From: Planctomycetota bacterium
GTDB lineage: Bacteria; Planctomycetota; Phycisphaerae; Sedimentisphaerales; Anaerohalosphaeraceae
NCBI GenBank assembly: GCA_016873215.1
Contig: VGXU01000017.1
Location: forward strand, 1 to 46,682
Direction: 5' to 3'
Length of the DNA stretch: 46,682 nucleotides
A model generated the notes under the pieces. It was not told the origin of the DNA. It saw only the letters and a list, made by a program, of their open reading frames with translations, and did no database searches. Of the stretch, positions 1 through 6,726 are shown piece by piece (position 1 is the stretch's first letter; each line of letters starts with the position of its first letter). Position numbers and translations under genes: made by a program.

Positions 1-76
1 TCTTGTGCATATCCTTCAGTCGAACAACTTCCGCTTTGCTTAACTCAAATCCCTTCATGTCTTTATTATCGGACAT
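1..76 (-). CDS. 5' end of an unidentified gene, cut by the window edge
   Basis: Reading leftwards from the ATG at 76-74 an open frame runs off the window edge, giving 25 residues that begin MSDNKDMKGFELSKAEVV and are rich in Lys, Asp and Glu. An AGGCGAG sequence a few bases upstream could act as ribosome binding site. The segment resembles the N-terminal region before a helix-turn-helix in some transposases of the IS630 type, but that is only an impression from a short piece. Its start lies about 20 bases after the stop of the lectin-like gene on the same strand. Confidence 0.4.
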   Translation of the reverse strand, partial: MSDNKDMKGFELSKAEVVRLKDMHK

Positions 77-96
77 TCTCGCCTATTTCAATAATT

Positions 97-612
97 TTAC
101 CAGACTTTTCCAGTCAGGAACGGTATAAAACTGCTCCATTTGTTGGCACGTTCCACGCCGTCAAAGTGAAGCGATATTTCATGGGAACCCAACTTCTGGT
201 AATCATCGGGGCAGTAAATATCGAAGCCTGCGGCAAACGAACCGGTCAGCGACGGTTCCTCGCCAATGACCGGGCCGGCGCCGGTGGTGCCGTAAGTTGT
301 GTCATTCAGCAGTGCAAAGCCAAAACCGTCCGCTCCTGAAACGATGCTGAAATCCCACTCGGCCACGACACGCCGATAAAGCCCTGTGTCAGTTTGATTG
401 AAGGCGATGACATTGTTCTGGCTGCTGGTACTGAGCATCCGAAGCGAATCACTGACGATACTGGCCGAGGGCGCGGCTCCGTATTGGGTCAGCGTATAGG
501 AAGTCTGCCCTGCCCCGCCCTGAAAATCCTGAATCGTTGCCGCTGTGACACTGCCAAAGAAAACCGATCCTGCCATCACACAGAATAGTTTTAGTATATG
601 AAATGTCCTCAC
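97..612 (-). CDS. secreted L-type-lectin-like protein, apparently truncated at the C-terminus
   Basis: The frame is open up to 855, but the GTG at 612 is the better start: it has AAAGGA about nine bases upstream and is followed at once by a signal peptide (hydrophobic core FCVMAGSVFFGSV, then Ala-x-Ala-like cleavage before TIQDF). The mature part, about 150 residues, has the beta-sandwich look of a legume/L-type lectin domain (QNNVIAFNQTDTGLYRR, then DGFGFALLND and HEISLHFDGVERANKW). Such domains normally run on for another 60-100 residues after the FDG motif. Here the protein stops 15 residues later with an unrelated tail, SSFIPFLTGKVW. A different frame overlapping the tail reads MEQFYTVPDWKSLVKLLK and then stops, so the 3' end may have been replaced by foreign sequence. 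Probably exported, possibly carbohydrate-binding, possibly no longer functional. Confidence 0.6.
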   Translation of the reverse strand: MRTFHILKLFCVMAGSVFFGSVTAATIQDFQGGAGQTSYTLTQYGAAPSASIVSDSLRMLSTSSQNNVIAFNQTDTGLYRRVVAEWDFSIVSGADGFGFALLNDTTYGTTGAGPVIGEEPSLTGSFAAGFDIYCPDDYQKLGSHEISLHFDGVERANKWSSFIPFLTGKVW

Positions 613-1019
613 GCCGCTCGTCCTTTCTCTTTTTTTCTCGGTCTTCCGAGCGTTTTTAATGCAATACGCAATTCTGAATTTGAAACTCAACGCTTGGGTT
701 TGCTCCAGAAGACCTCTGCTGGGGTCCGATAGTTTAAATATTTCCAAAACCCCGAAGTCTATTATCCAGCATTTCCAATGAAGCCACTTGCAAAACCCTC
801 CGAAACGCGGCAGAACCGCTCTGACGCCAACCTTTCGGAAAGCCTCACTATTCAAGCACTATTGTAGCGAAAATAACTTCGATTTTCAAGTCCAAAATTC
901 GTTTTATTATTTTTTGAAAAACTCACAAACTCCTTATTTATAAGTTTTTATGTTCAGTTCAATGAGGTGTCATACCTGTAATAATCAGTAAAGTTGCCCA
1001 CAACGAGGAGATACATGGT

Positions 1020-1106
1020 ATGACAGCAATAGAAAATCCTGGCAGTCTGTGGGACATGAGCGATATAAGTCACGTCGAGGAATTTGCCGTTTTTCAAACC
1101 CTGTAA
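1020..1106 (+). CDS. possible 28-residue small protein
   Basis: ATG at 1020 is preceded by a GAGGAG at about ten bases and runs 28 codons to TAA at 1104-1106, giving an acidic peptide that begins MTAIENPGSLWDMSD. The ribosome binding site is good, but the peptide matches no family I know. The frame could equally be a remnant of a larger gene. No promoter is obvious. Confidence 0.2.
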   Translation: MTAIENPGSLWDMSDISHVEEFAVFQTL

Positions 1107-1167
1107 AGGCCATTAGTCTGCGACTGATGGAATTGAGAATTACGAATTGAGAAATAAATAAAACTGG

Positions 1168-1187
1168 ATTCCCGCCTACGCGGGAAT
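1168..1187. repeat. perfect 8-bp inverted repeat, REP-like
   Basis: ATTCCCGC, loop CTAC, then GCGGGAAT. The form (a palindrome ending in a GGGAAT/ATTCCC box) is that of dispersed intergenic repeats seen in many bacterial genomes. It may also act as a terminator stem for the leftward permease gene, though no U-run follows in that direction. Confidence 0.6.
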
Positions 1188-1196
1188 GACAGAGAC

Positions 1197-1214
1197 ACAG
1201 CCGGGGGAGGCTGT
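1197..1214. repeat. 6-bp inverted repeat
   Basis: ACAGCC and GGCTGT flank a six-base G-rich loop. It lies ten bases after the REP-like palindrome and is probably part of the same composite repeat. Confidence 0.4.
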
Positions 1215-1234
1215 GCTACATTTTAATTCTATCG

Positions 1235-1250
1235 GGCGGCTTGCGCCGCC
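1235..1250 (-). terminator. GC-rich stem downstream of the ABC-2 permease gene
   Basis: GGCGGC, loop TTGC, GCCGCC: a perfect 6-bp GC stem 27 bases past the stop of the leftward permease gene at 1277. In the minus-strand direction it is followed by AGAATTAAAATG, with no clean U-run, so a terminator role is only plausible. Confidence 0.35.
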
Positions 1251-1276
1251 GCGCTTCTGTTTTTATTTGGATGGTG

Positions 1277-2242
1277 TTATCCGACCTGGCGGCGCTGGAA
1301 GAATGCGACGGCAAGGGCAAGAATAGCCGTTGTATAGGAGGCGGAATAGCAGAGACCCTTCCAAAGGTAGGCAACGGGGACTTTGCCGGTCTCATAGATG
1401 GCGTCGCTGACCCAGAAGACCTGCATATTGGGCAGGAGATTTGCGGCCATTTTTGCCCAGAGGAACCGGGCGGCGAATTGGCCGTACAGCCAGTCGCTGA
1501 TGAGTCCCAATAAAAATACCGCGACGCAGCAGGTCAAAGTCAAAATGACGTTCATCCGAGTCGAGAGAAGCACCGCCAGCGCGACCAAAATGAGGATTCC
1601 AAACAGCAGGAGGAGGCTGGCAGAGATATCGAAGGGGTTAAATTGTCCCGCAAACGGGCCAACCTGCCATTCCTTATTCACAAAGCTTAAAAGGACGACG
1701 GCAAAGCTGGCGAGGATAGTGGTGATAACGATGGCCGTGGCCGAGAGGTTCCAGTCGTAATTGTAGTTCAGATATGCACTTATGAGCAGTGAAAGCAACA
1801 AGATAACCACTGCGGCTATGATGACAGGCATGTCCGGCTCGTCTGAGGCGCGTTCGAGGACGCCGAAGCGTGCGGCCAGGAGGTAAGCGAGGGTTCCCAG
1901 ATAGTGGGCCAGGGCGACGGCGGCGGCGACGCCGAGGAATTTACCGATGATAAAGACCGGCCTTGCGACGGGCTTGGACAGGACGGTGGTGATGGTCTTG
2001 CTTTCGATTTCTTCGGTGACGGCCCCGGTAGCACTAAAAACGGCAATGAACAAACCCGCCAGGAACAGCGTAGATAACCCCAACTCCCGCAGCAGCTTGA
2101 CGTCTTCGTCAAGGGTGTACATGCTGATGCTGGGAGCCAGGATGAAAAGCAGGAGGGCTGAGACGATAATGACGGCGTAAACCGGCTGTCGCAGGGTTTC
2201 GACGAACGTATTCTTGGCAATGCTGTATAATGCGGAAAACAT
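1277..2242 (-). CDS. ABC-2 type transporter permease
   Basis: A 321-residue integral membrane protein with about six hydrophobic segments: residues ~22-42, 55-75, 95-125, 140-160, 170-190 and the C-terminal third. After the first helix it has the typical ABC-2 cytoplasmic motif TEEIESKTITTVLSKPVARP, followed by IIGKFLGV. The same motif layout (DEIKRRQIFMVVTKPVSRW, then LLGKFLGV) occurs in the permease at 9962-11329, so the two are paralogues. No ATPase gene adjoins this one; the ATPase at 8706-9965 in the divergent operon may serve both. The substrate cannot be read from the sequence. Confidence 0.8.
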   Translation of the reverse strand: MFSALYSIAKNTFVETLRQPVYAVIIVSALLLFILAPSISMYTLDEDVKLLRELGLSTLFLAGLFIAVFSATGAVTEEIESKTITTVLSKPVARPVFIIGKFLGVAAAVALAHYLGTLAYLLAARFGVLERASDEPDMPVIIAAVVILLLSLLISAYLNYNYDWNLSATAIVITTILASFAVVLLSFVNKEWQVGPFAGQFNPFDISASLLLLFGILILVALAVLLSTRMNVILTLTCCVAVFLLGLISDWLYGQFAARFLWAKMAANLLPNMQVFWVSDAIYETGKVPVAYLWKGLCYSASYTTAILALAVAFFQRRQVG

Positions 2243-2316
2243 AAATTTTTGGAAAAAAGTACTTAACCTATCTACACAATCCTGTTATATTTTTATGCCG
2301 GATTAACAAGTTGATA

Positions 2317-2345
2317 TTGTAATTCTCTACTAAAGTTATTATAGT
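2317..2345 (+). promoter_or_regulatory. candidate sigma70 promoter of the SPFH/P-ATPase operon
   Basis: TTGTAA at 2317-2322 and TATAGT at 2340-2345 are separated by 17 bases; the boxes match consensus at 4/6 and 5/6. They lie in the 160-base divergent gap about 60 bases before the ATG at 2404. Short AT-rich matches are common, so this is tentative. Confidence 0.4.
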
Positions 2346-2403
2346 TTTACCCTTTTGGCAATAGAAAGTTCTGTGAATTTTCCAGAAGACGGGAAACGCG
2401 GTT

Positions 2404-4452
2404 ATGACAATCTCATCAAAGAAGGCTCAGCATACAGCGCTGCTGGCGTTGTGTTTGTCGGTTGTGTTTTTTATTGCGACGCTGCTGCTGAGCGCGTACT
2501 GGCAAATCCTTGCGGTGTATATATTGAGCTGGCAGATTCTATGCGGGGCGCTGGTATGGGGCGTGCTGGTGGTTCAATTTTATCACCAGTCGGCGGCCGA
2601 GCAGGAGAATCTGGATAAGGCCCGGATGTCGAAGTCGCTTGAGCAGGAGACGATATTTTCGGGCGGGGGCGGGCGGACGACATTGTTTGAACAGGCGCAT
2701 AAGCGTCTGGCTTTTTTTGAGAAGTGGATACTTCCCTCTTTGGGCATACTCATTGCAGTGGTGGAAATCGCCCTTGGGCTTCTGTTGTACCGGGCATCGG
2801 CCGGGGCTCAGGACTGGAAGCCACAAAATCCGCTTTTATGCGCGGTTCTGGTGGTCTTGATTTCATTCGTCAGCTTTCTCCTTAGCCGATACGCTACAGG
2901 AATGAGCTGCGAATCGGCGTGGCGGCCGCTGCGGGCAGGCGGGAGCTATTTTCTGACAACGGCGATTCTGGGCTTTTTTGTAACGGTGTCGCTTGCTTTT
3001 GCTCAATTCAAATACCCTATCGGCCTGCAGATTCTGGAATATGGTATTCCGTGGCTGCTGGTTGTGTTGGGTTGTGAAATTCTTTTAAACAGCGTTTTTG
3101 ATATTTATCGTCCCCGTTTGGCGGGGCAGTACAGCCAAAGCGCTTTTGACAGCCGGCTGCTGGGATTGATCAATGAGCCTGGGGGGCTGTTTCATACTAT
3201 TGCCGGGGCGATAGATTATCAGTTTGGTTTTCAGGTTTCGCAGACATGGTTTTATAAACTGCTGGGAAAAGCGATTCTGCCGCTGGCGCTGTTCACCGCG
3301 GCGATGCTGTATCTGATGACCGGGATAGTAATTGTGGGTCCGGGTCAAATGGGCGTCATCGAGCATCTTGGCAATCCGAACCCCCAATATGGCGGACGGC
3401 AGGTAGGGTCCGGGCTGACTTTCAAGTGGCCATGGCCCTTTGATAAAGTTTATTTGTACCCGGCCGACCTGATTCAGAACATTAATGTCGGGTTTATTGA
3501 AGGGGACGATAAAAAAGACAACAACCTGTTGTGGGGCAAGGAGCATTATAAGGAAGAATATAATCTGCTTGTGGCCTCGGCGGGGCAATCTTCCGAGGGC
3601 AAAGAGGATACGGTGCCGGTGAGCATCATTCGCGCCAATATTCCGGTGCTGTATCGCATTAAAGACGTCTCGGCGTATTTGTATAATCATAGCGACCCGA
3701 AACAAACACTCGAAGCTGTTTGTTATCGTGAACTGACACGATTTGGCGCCAGTGCGACGATTGAGACGGAGAAAGAGTTCATCGAATCAAGTCTGCTGGG
3801 CCGGGGGCGTCTGGAGGGTTCCCGTGTGCTTCAGCAGCGTATTCAGCAGGCCGCGGATGAGGCCGGGCTGGGCGTGGAAATCGTTCTGTGCGGATTGCAG
3901 GGAATTCATCCGCCGCCGAAGGTGGCCGCGGATTATCAGGATGTTGTCGCTTCGGTTCAGACGCGTCAGGCTTCGATAATGAATGCGATGGCGGAGCGAA
4001 ATAAAACGCTGACAGAGCTGGCCGGGTCACTGGAAGAGGTCGATTCGCTATATGCTCTTGTTAAGAAATATTCACAGGTCAAGGACAGTTTGTCGGAAAA
4101 GCAAGACCAGCAAATGAGACAGGAACTTGCGTTGGCGCTGGAGGGTGCGAAGGGACAGGTGTTTAAGACAATTCGTCAGGCCGAGGCGGACGCGTTTGCA
4201 AAAGCGACGCTGGCAGAGGCGACCGGCGAGCGTTTCAAGGGACAGCTTAAGGCGTATCAGGCCAACCCGGCATTATACAAACGGATTGAACGATTGAAGG
4301 TGCTGGAAGAGTCACTTGAAAAAGTTCGTAAATATGTCATTGCGGCGGATACGAAGGATACACAGGTGTATATTGTGGATTTGCAGGAGAAGCTGACTCC
4401 GTCGCTGTATGATATGGATGTGACCGGCGTGATTAAGGAAGCGAATAAGTAA
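2404..4452 (+). CDS. polytopic SPFH/band-7 domain protein (HflK-like)
   Basis: 682 residues. The first ~315 hold about seven hydrophobic segments, near residues 10-30, 32-55, 105-130, 140-160, 180-200, 210-230 and 292-312. An SPFH/band-7 domain follows, starting GPGQMGVIEHLGNPN and continuing through GSGLTFKWPWPFDKVYLYP. After it comes an Ala/Glu/Lys-rich helical tail (residues ~515-660) of the kind that forms coiled coils in HflK and flotillins. HflK itself has one membrane helix, so the polytopic front is unusual. SPFH proteins form large oligomeric cages or microdomains at the inner membrane and often regulate membrane proteases or transporters. This is the first of three SPFH genes in a row, 49 bases before the next, so the three probably build one hetero-oligomer. 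The start has only a weak ribosome binding site (GGGAAA). Confidence 0.8.
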   Translation: MTISSKKAQHTALLALCLSVVFFIATLLLSAYWQILAVYILSWQILCGALVWGVLVVQFYHQSAAEQENLDKARMSKSLEQETIFSGGGGRTTLFEQAHKRLAFFEKWILPSLGILIAVVEIALGLLLYRASAGAQDWKPQNPLLCAVLVVLISFVSFLLSRYATGMSCESAWRPLRAGGSYFLTTAILGFFVTVSLAFAQFKYPIGLQILEYGIPWLLVVLGCEILLNSVFDIYRPRLAGQYSQSAFDSRLLGLINEPGGLFHTIAGAIDYQFGFQVSQTWFYKLLGKAILPLALFTAAMLYLMTGIVIVGPGQMGVIEHLGNPNPQYGGRQVGSGLTFKWPWPFDKVYLYPADLIQNINVGFIEGDDKKDNNLLWGKEHYKEEYNLLVASAGQSSEGKEDTVPVSIIRANIPVLYRIKDVSAYLYNHSDPKQTLEAVCYRELTRFGASATIETEKEFIESSLLGRGRLEGSRVLQQRIQQAADEAGLGVEIVLCGLQGIHPPPKVAADYQDVVASVQTRQASIMNAMAERNKTLTELAGSLEEVDSLYALVKKYSQVKDSLSEKQDQQMRQELALALEGAKGQVFKTIRQAEADAFAKATLAEATGERFKGQLKAYQANPALYKRIERLKVLEESLEKVRKYVIAADTKDTQVYIVDLQEKLTPSLYDMDVTGVIKEANK

Positions 4453-4501
4453 ATAGACAAATGAAAAATAAATAGTTAATCAGAGATTGGGATAAACGGA
4501 T

Positions 4502-5395
4502 ATGAAAAATTTCTGGGGCGTAACGAGTATTATCGTGGTGGTGGCGGCGCTGGGACTGGCGATGTGCAGTTTCCAGGTGCGCCAGACGGAAACGGCGCTG
4601 GTGACGCGGTTTGGGCAGCCGGTGCGGGCGATTACGGAGCCGGGATTTCAGTTTCGCTGGCCCGTGGGAATTGAAAGCGTGTACAAATTTGATTCCCGCC
4701 TGCAGTTGTTCGAGGGCGTTCTGGAGGAGACGACGACAGCCGGGGGCGAGCCGATTATTATCAACAGTTTTGTTCTGTGGCGGATCACGAACCCGCAGAA
4801 GTTTCTGGTATCGGTGCATGATACCAAAGGCGCGCAGAAGAATCTTCAGAGCCTGCTGCGTAACGCCCAGAATGTCGTTGTCGGCCGGCATCGCTTCAGC
4901 GATTTTGTGAATACGGCCAAAAACAAGATTGAAGCGGTTGAAAAGGAAATTCAGACTGAAATAACCGTACAAAACAAGGTCGAAGAACAATATGGGATTC
5001 AAATCGCGACAGTAGGGGTCAAGCGATTAATGATTAGCGAAAAAGTTACGGATAAGGTGTTTGACCGGATGCGGTCCGACCGCAAGCGCAAGACGGAGTC
5101 GATTCTGGCGGAGGGCAATGCCGAGGCGGATAAAATTAAAAGCGACGCGATGGCTAAGCAAAAGGAATTACTGGCGGTAGCCGAGGCCCAGGCCAAGGCG
5201 ATTCGGGGCGCCGGCGACGCGGAAGCAGCATCCTATTATAAGATGCTTGACGCCGACCCGCAGTTGGCGATGTTTTTGCGAGACTTGGAAGCCCTGCGTA
5301 CCATCCTGAAAGACCGTTCCACGATCGTGCTGGGCACCGATACGGAGCCGATGCATTTACTGAAAGAAATTCCGAATTTAGAAAAGAAGCCGTAG
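4502..5395 (+). CDS. SPFH/band-7 protein, HflC-like
   Basis: 297 residues with the plain HflC layout. One N-terminal membrane helix (residues ~8-24) is followed by an SPFH domain whose opening RQTETALVTRFGQPVR and EPGFQFRWPVGIESVYKFD are typical. A coiled-coil stretch then reads ILAEGNAEADKIKSDA, and the end has the canonical LRDLEALRTILKDRSTIVLGTD. In E. coli HflC pairs with HflK and encloses the FtsH protease. Here the likely partners are the SPFH proteins encoded on either side; no ftsH lies in the window. It is the most conventional of the three and sits 21 bases before the next gene. Confidence 0.85.
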   Translation: MKNFWGVTSIIVVVAALGLAMCSFQVRQTETALVTRFGQPVRAITEPGFQFRWPVGIESVYKFDSRLQLFEGVLEETTTAGGEPIIINSFVLWRITNPQKFLVSVHDTKGAQKNLQSLLRNAQNVVVGRHRFSDFVNTAKNKIEAVEKEIQTEITVQNKVEEQYGIQIATVGVKRLMISEKVTDKVFDRMRSDRKRKTESILAEGNAEADKIKSDAMAKQKELLAVAEAQAKAIRGAGDAEAASYYKMLDADPQLAMFLRDLEALRTILKDRSTIVLGTDTEPMHLLKEIPNLEKKP

Positions 5396-5416
5396 GCCAA
5401 CCGGCAGGAAAATACT

Positions 5417-6700
5417 ATGTCGCATAATCACGACCATCATCATCATTCCGAGTGCGGGTGCAGACCGCAGACGTCATTTGAGCCGCAGGACGCGGCGGGC
5501 AAATCTCTGACGACGGCGCTGCAAACCAGTTTCCGGATATTAAAAATCATTATGATCATTCTGGTGGCGCTGTTTCTGGTCAGCGGGATGTTCAAAGTCC
5601 AGCAGGACGAACAGGCGCTGGTACTGATTTTCGGCAAAATGAAAGGTCTGGGCGATACACGGGTGCTGAATCCGGGGCTGAAATTTACTCTGCCCGAACC
5701 TCTGAGCGAGATTATCCGCATCCCGGTAAAAAAAGTGCAGACGCTGAACGTGGAATCGTTCTGGTATTTTGAGACCGAGCAGGAAAAACTGAGCCAGCAG
5801 AAAAGCACGTCCTTTTCAGGTACGCTGGATCCGATTAAAGACGGCTATTGTCTGACCCGGAATGAAAACCCGGCCGAAACGGAAGGAATGGATTACAATA
5901 TTGTCCATTCGCGCTGGACGGTGACGTATTCGATAGACCGTCCGGAGCTTTTCTTTGAGAATATTTATTATCGCCAGCCTCAGCCCGGGGAGGATTTTCT
6001 GGATGCGGCGGCGGAAACGGTCAAGCCGATATTGGAAAGTTTTACTTCCAACGCGGTTGTCAGCACAATGGTGGAATACGGTATTGACGATGCGGTGACC
6101 AGCAAGGCGGATATTTCTGAAGATGTAAAACGTCGTTTGCAAAAGAAGCTGGATGGGATAGAAAGCGGGATTCGGATAGACGCGGTCCGGGCAGACCGAA
6201 TTGTATGGCCGCGGCAGGTGGACGACGCGTTTACGGCGTCCATCCAGGCCAGCCAGCAAAGCAAAACGGCCGTGACCGATGCCATCGCGTTCAAGGATAA
6301 ACTGCTGACGGATACGGCCGGGCCGGACGCGGAATCGGTGCTGGCGCAATTTAAGCAGCCCGACCTGACGCAGCAGCAAAAAGAAGACCTTATGGCGCCG
6401 ATGAAAGGGCAGGTCCAGGGATTGATTGCCGAAGCAAGGGCATACAAGACGCGGGTGGTCGAAGAAGCCAAGGCCAATGCGGACTATCTGCAAAAGCTGC
6501 TGCCAGAGTACAAAAAACGTCCGCAATTAGTTTTGCAGCGGCTGTACCAGGACGCGATGGAGGAGATTATGGCCGCGGCGGACGAAAAGATAATGCTTCA
6601 GCCGGGCGAGGGACAAAACGGCAAAGAAATTCGAATCCAGATCAACCGCGACCCGAAAGCCCAGAAGAAGCAGACCCAGGAACAGAATTCACAGAAATAA
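5417..6700 (+). CDS. SPFH/band-7 protein with a His/Cys-rich N-terminal tail
   Basis: 427 residues. It opens with a soluble tail crowded with metal-ligand residues (MSHNHDHHHHSECGC: six His and two Cys within the first 15 residues). One membrane helix follows at ~40-60 (IIMIILVALFLVSG), then an SPFH domain (QQDEQALVLIFGKMKGLGD, then NPGLKFTLPEP). The region around 120-175 is longer than in HflK, and a Gln/Ala/Lys-rich helical C-terminus ends in a polar tail. The His tail would be cytoplasmic, since the SPFH domain faces outward in HflK-type topology. The next gene, 26 bases on, is a P1B-type metal ATPase, so the tail may bind or buffer the transported metal or tether the pump. AGGA precedes the ATG by about eight bases. 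Confidence 0.8.
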   Translation: MSHNHDHHHHSECGCRPQTSFEPQDAAGKSLTTALQTSFRILKIIMIILVALFLVSGMFKVQQDEQALVLIFGKMKGLGDTRVLNPGLKFTLPEPLSEIIRIPVKKVQTLNVESFWYFETEQEKLSQQKSTSFSGTLDPIKDGYCLTRNENPAETEGMDYNIVHSRWTVTYSIDRPELFFENIYYRQPQPGEDFLDAAAETVKPILESFTSNAVVSTMVEYGIDDAVTSKADISEDVKRRLQKKLDGIESGIRIDAVRADRIVWPRQVDDAFTASIQASQQSKTAVTDAIAFKDKLLTDTAGPDAESVLAQFKQPDLTQQQKEDLMAPMKGQVQGLIAEARAYKTRVVEEAKANADYLQKLLPEYKKRPQLVLQRLYQDAMEEIMAAADEKIMLQPGEGQNGKEIRIQINRDPKAQKKQTQEQNSQK

Positions 6701-6726
6701 TTTTATCCTAAACGAGACGGTTTGTT

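Larger units (their letters stand above)
613..1276. other. intergenic stretch with small dyad repeats
   Basis: About 660 bases with no convincing long gene. The left part is AT-rich and probably holds the promoter of the lectin-like gene. A 28-codon frame at 1020-1106 (+) has GAGGAG about ten bases before its ATG but no recognisable relative. From 1168 to 1250 there are three separate inverted repeats, listed individually; they look like dispersed intergenic repeats or terminator stems for the permease gene that ends at 1277. Confidence 0.6.

Noticed and set aside
613-855. N-terminal extension of the lectin-like protein
   Set aside because: The frame is open, but it would bury the signal peptide about 80 residues inside the protein; the GTG at 612 has its own ribosome binding site.
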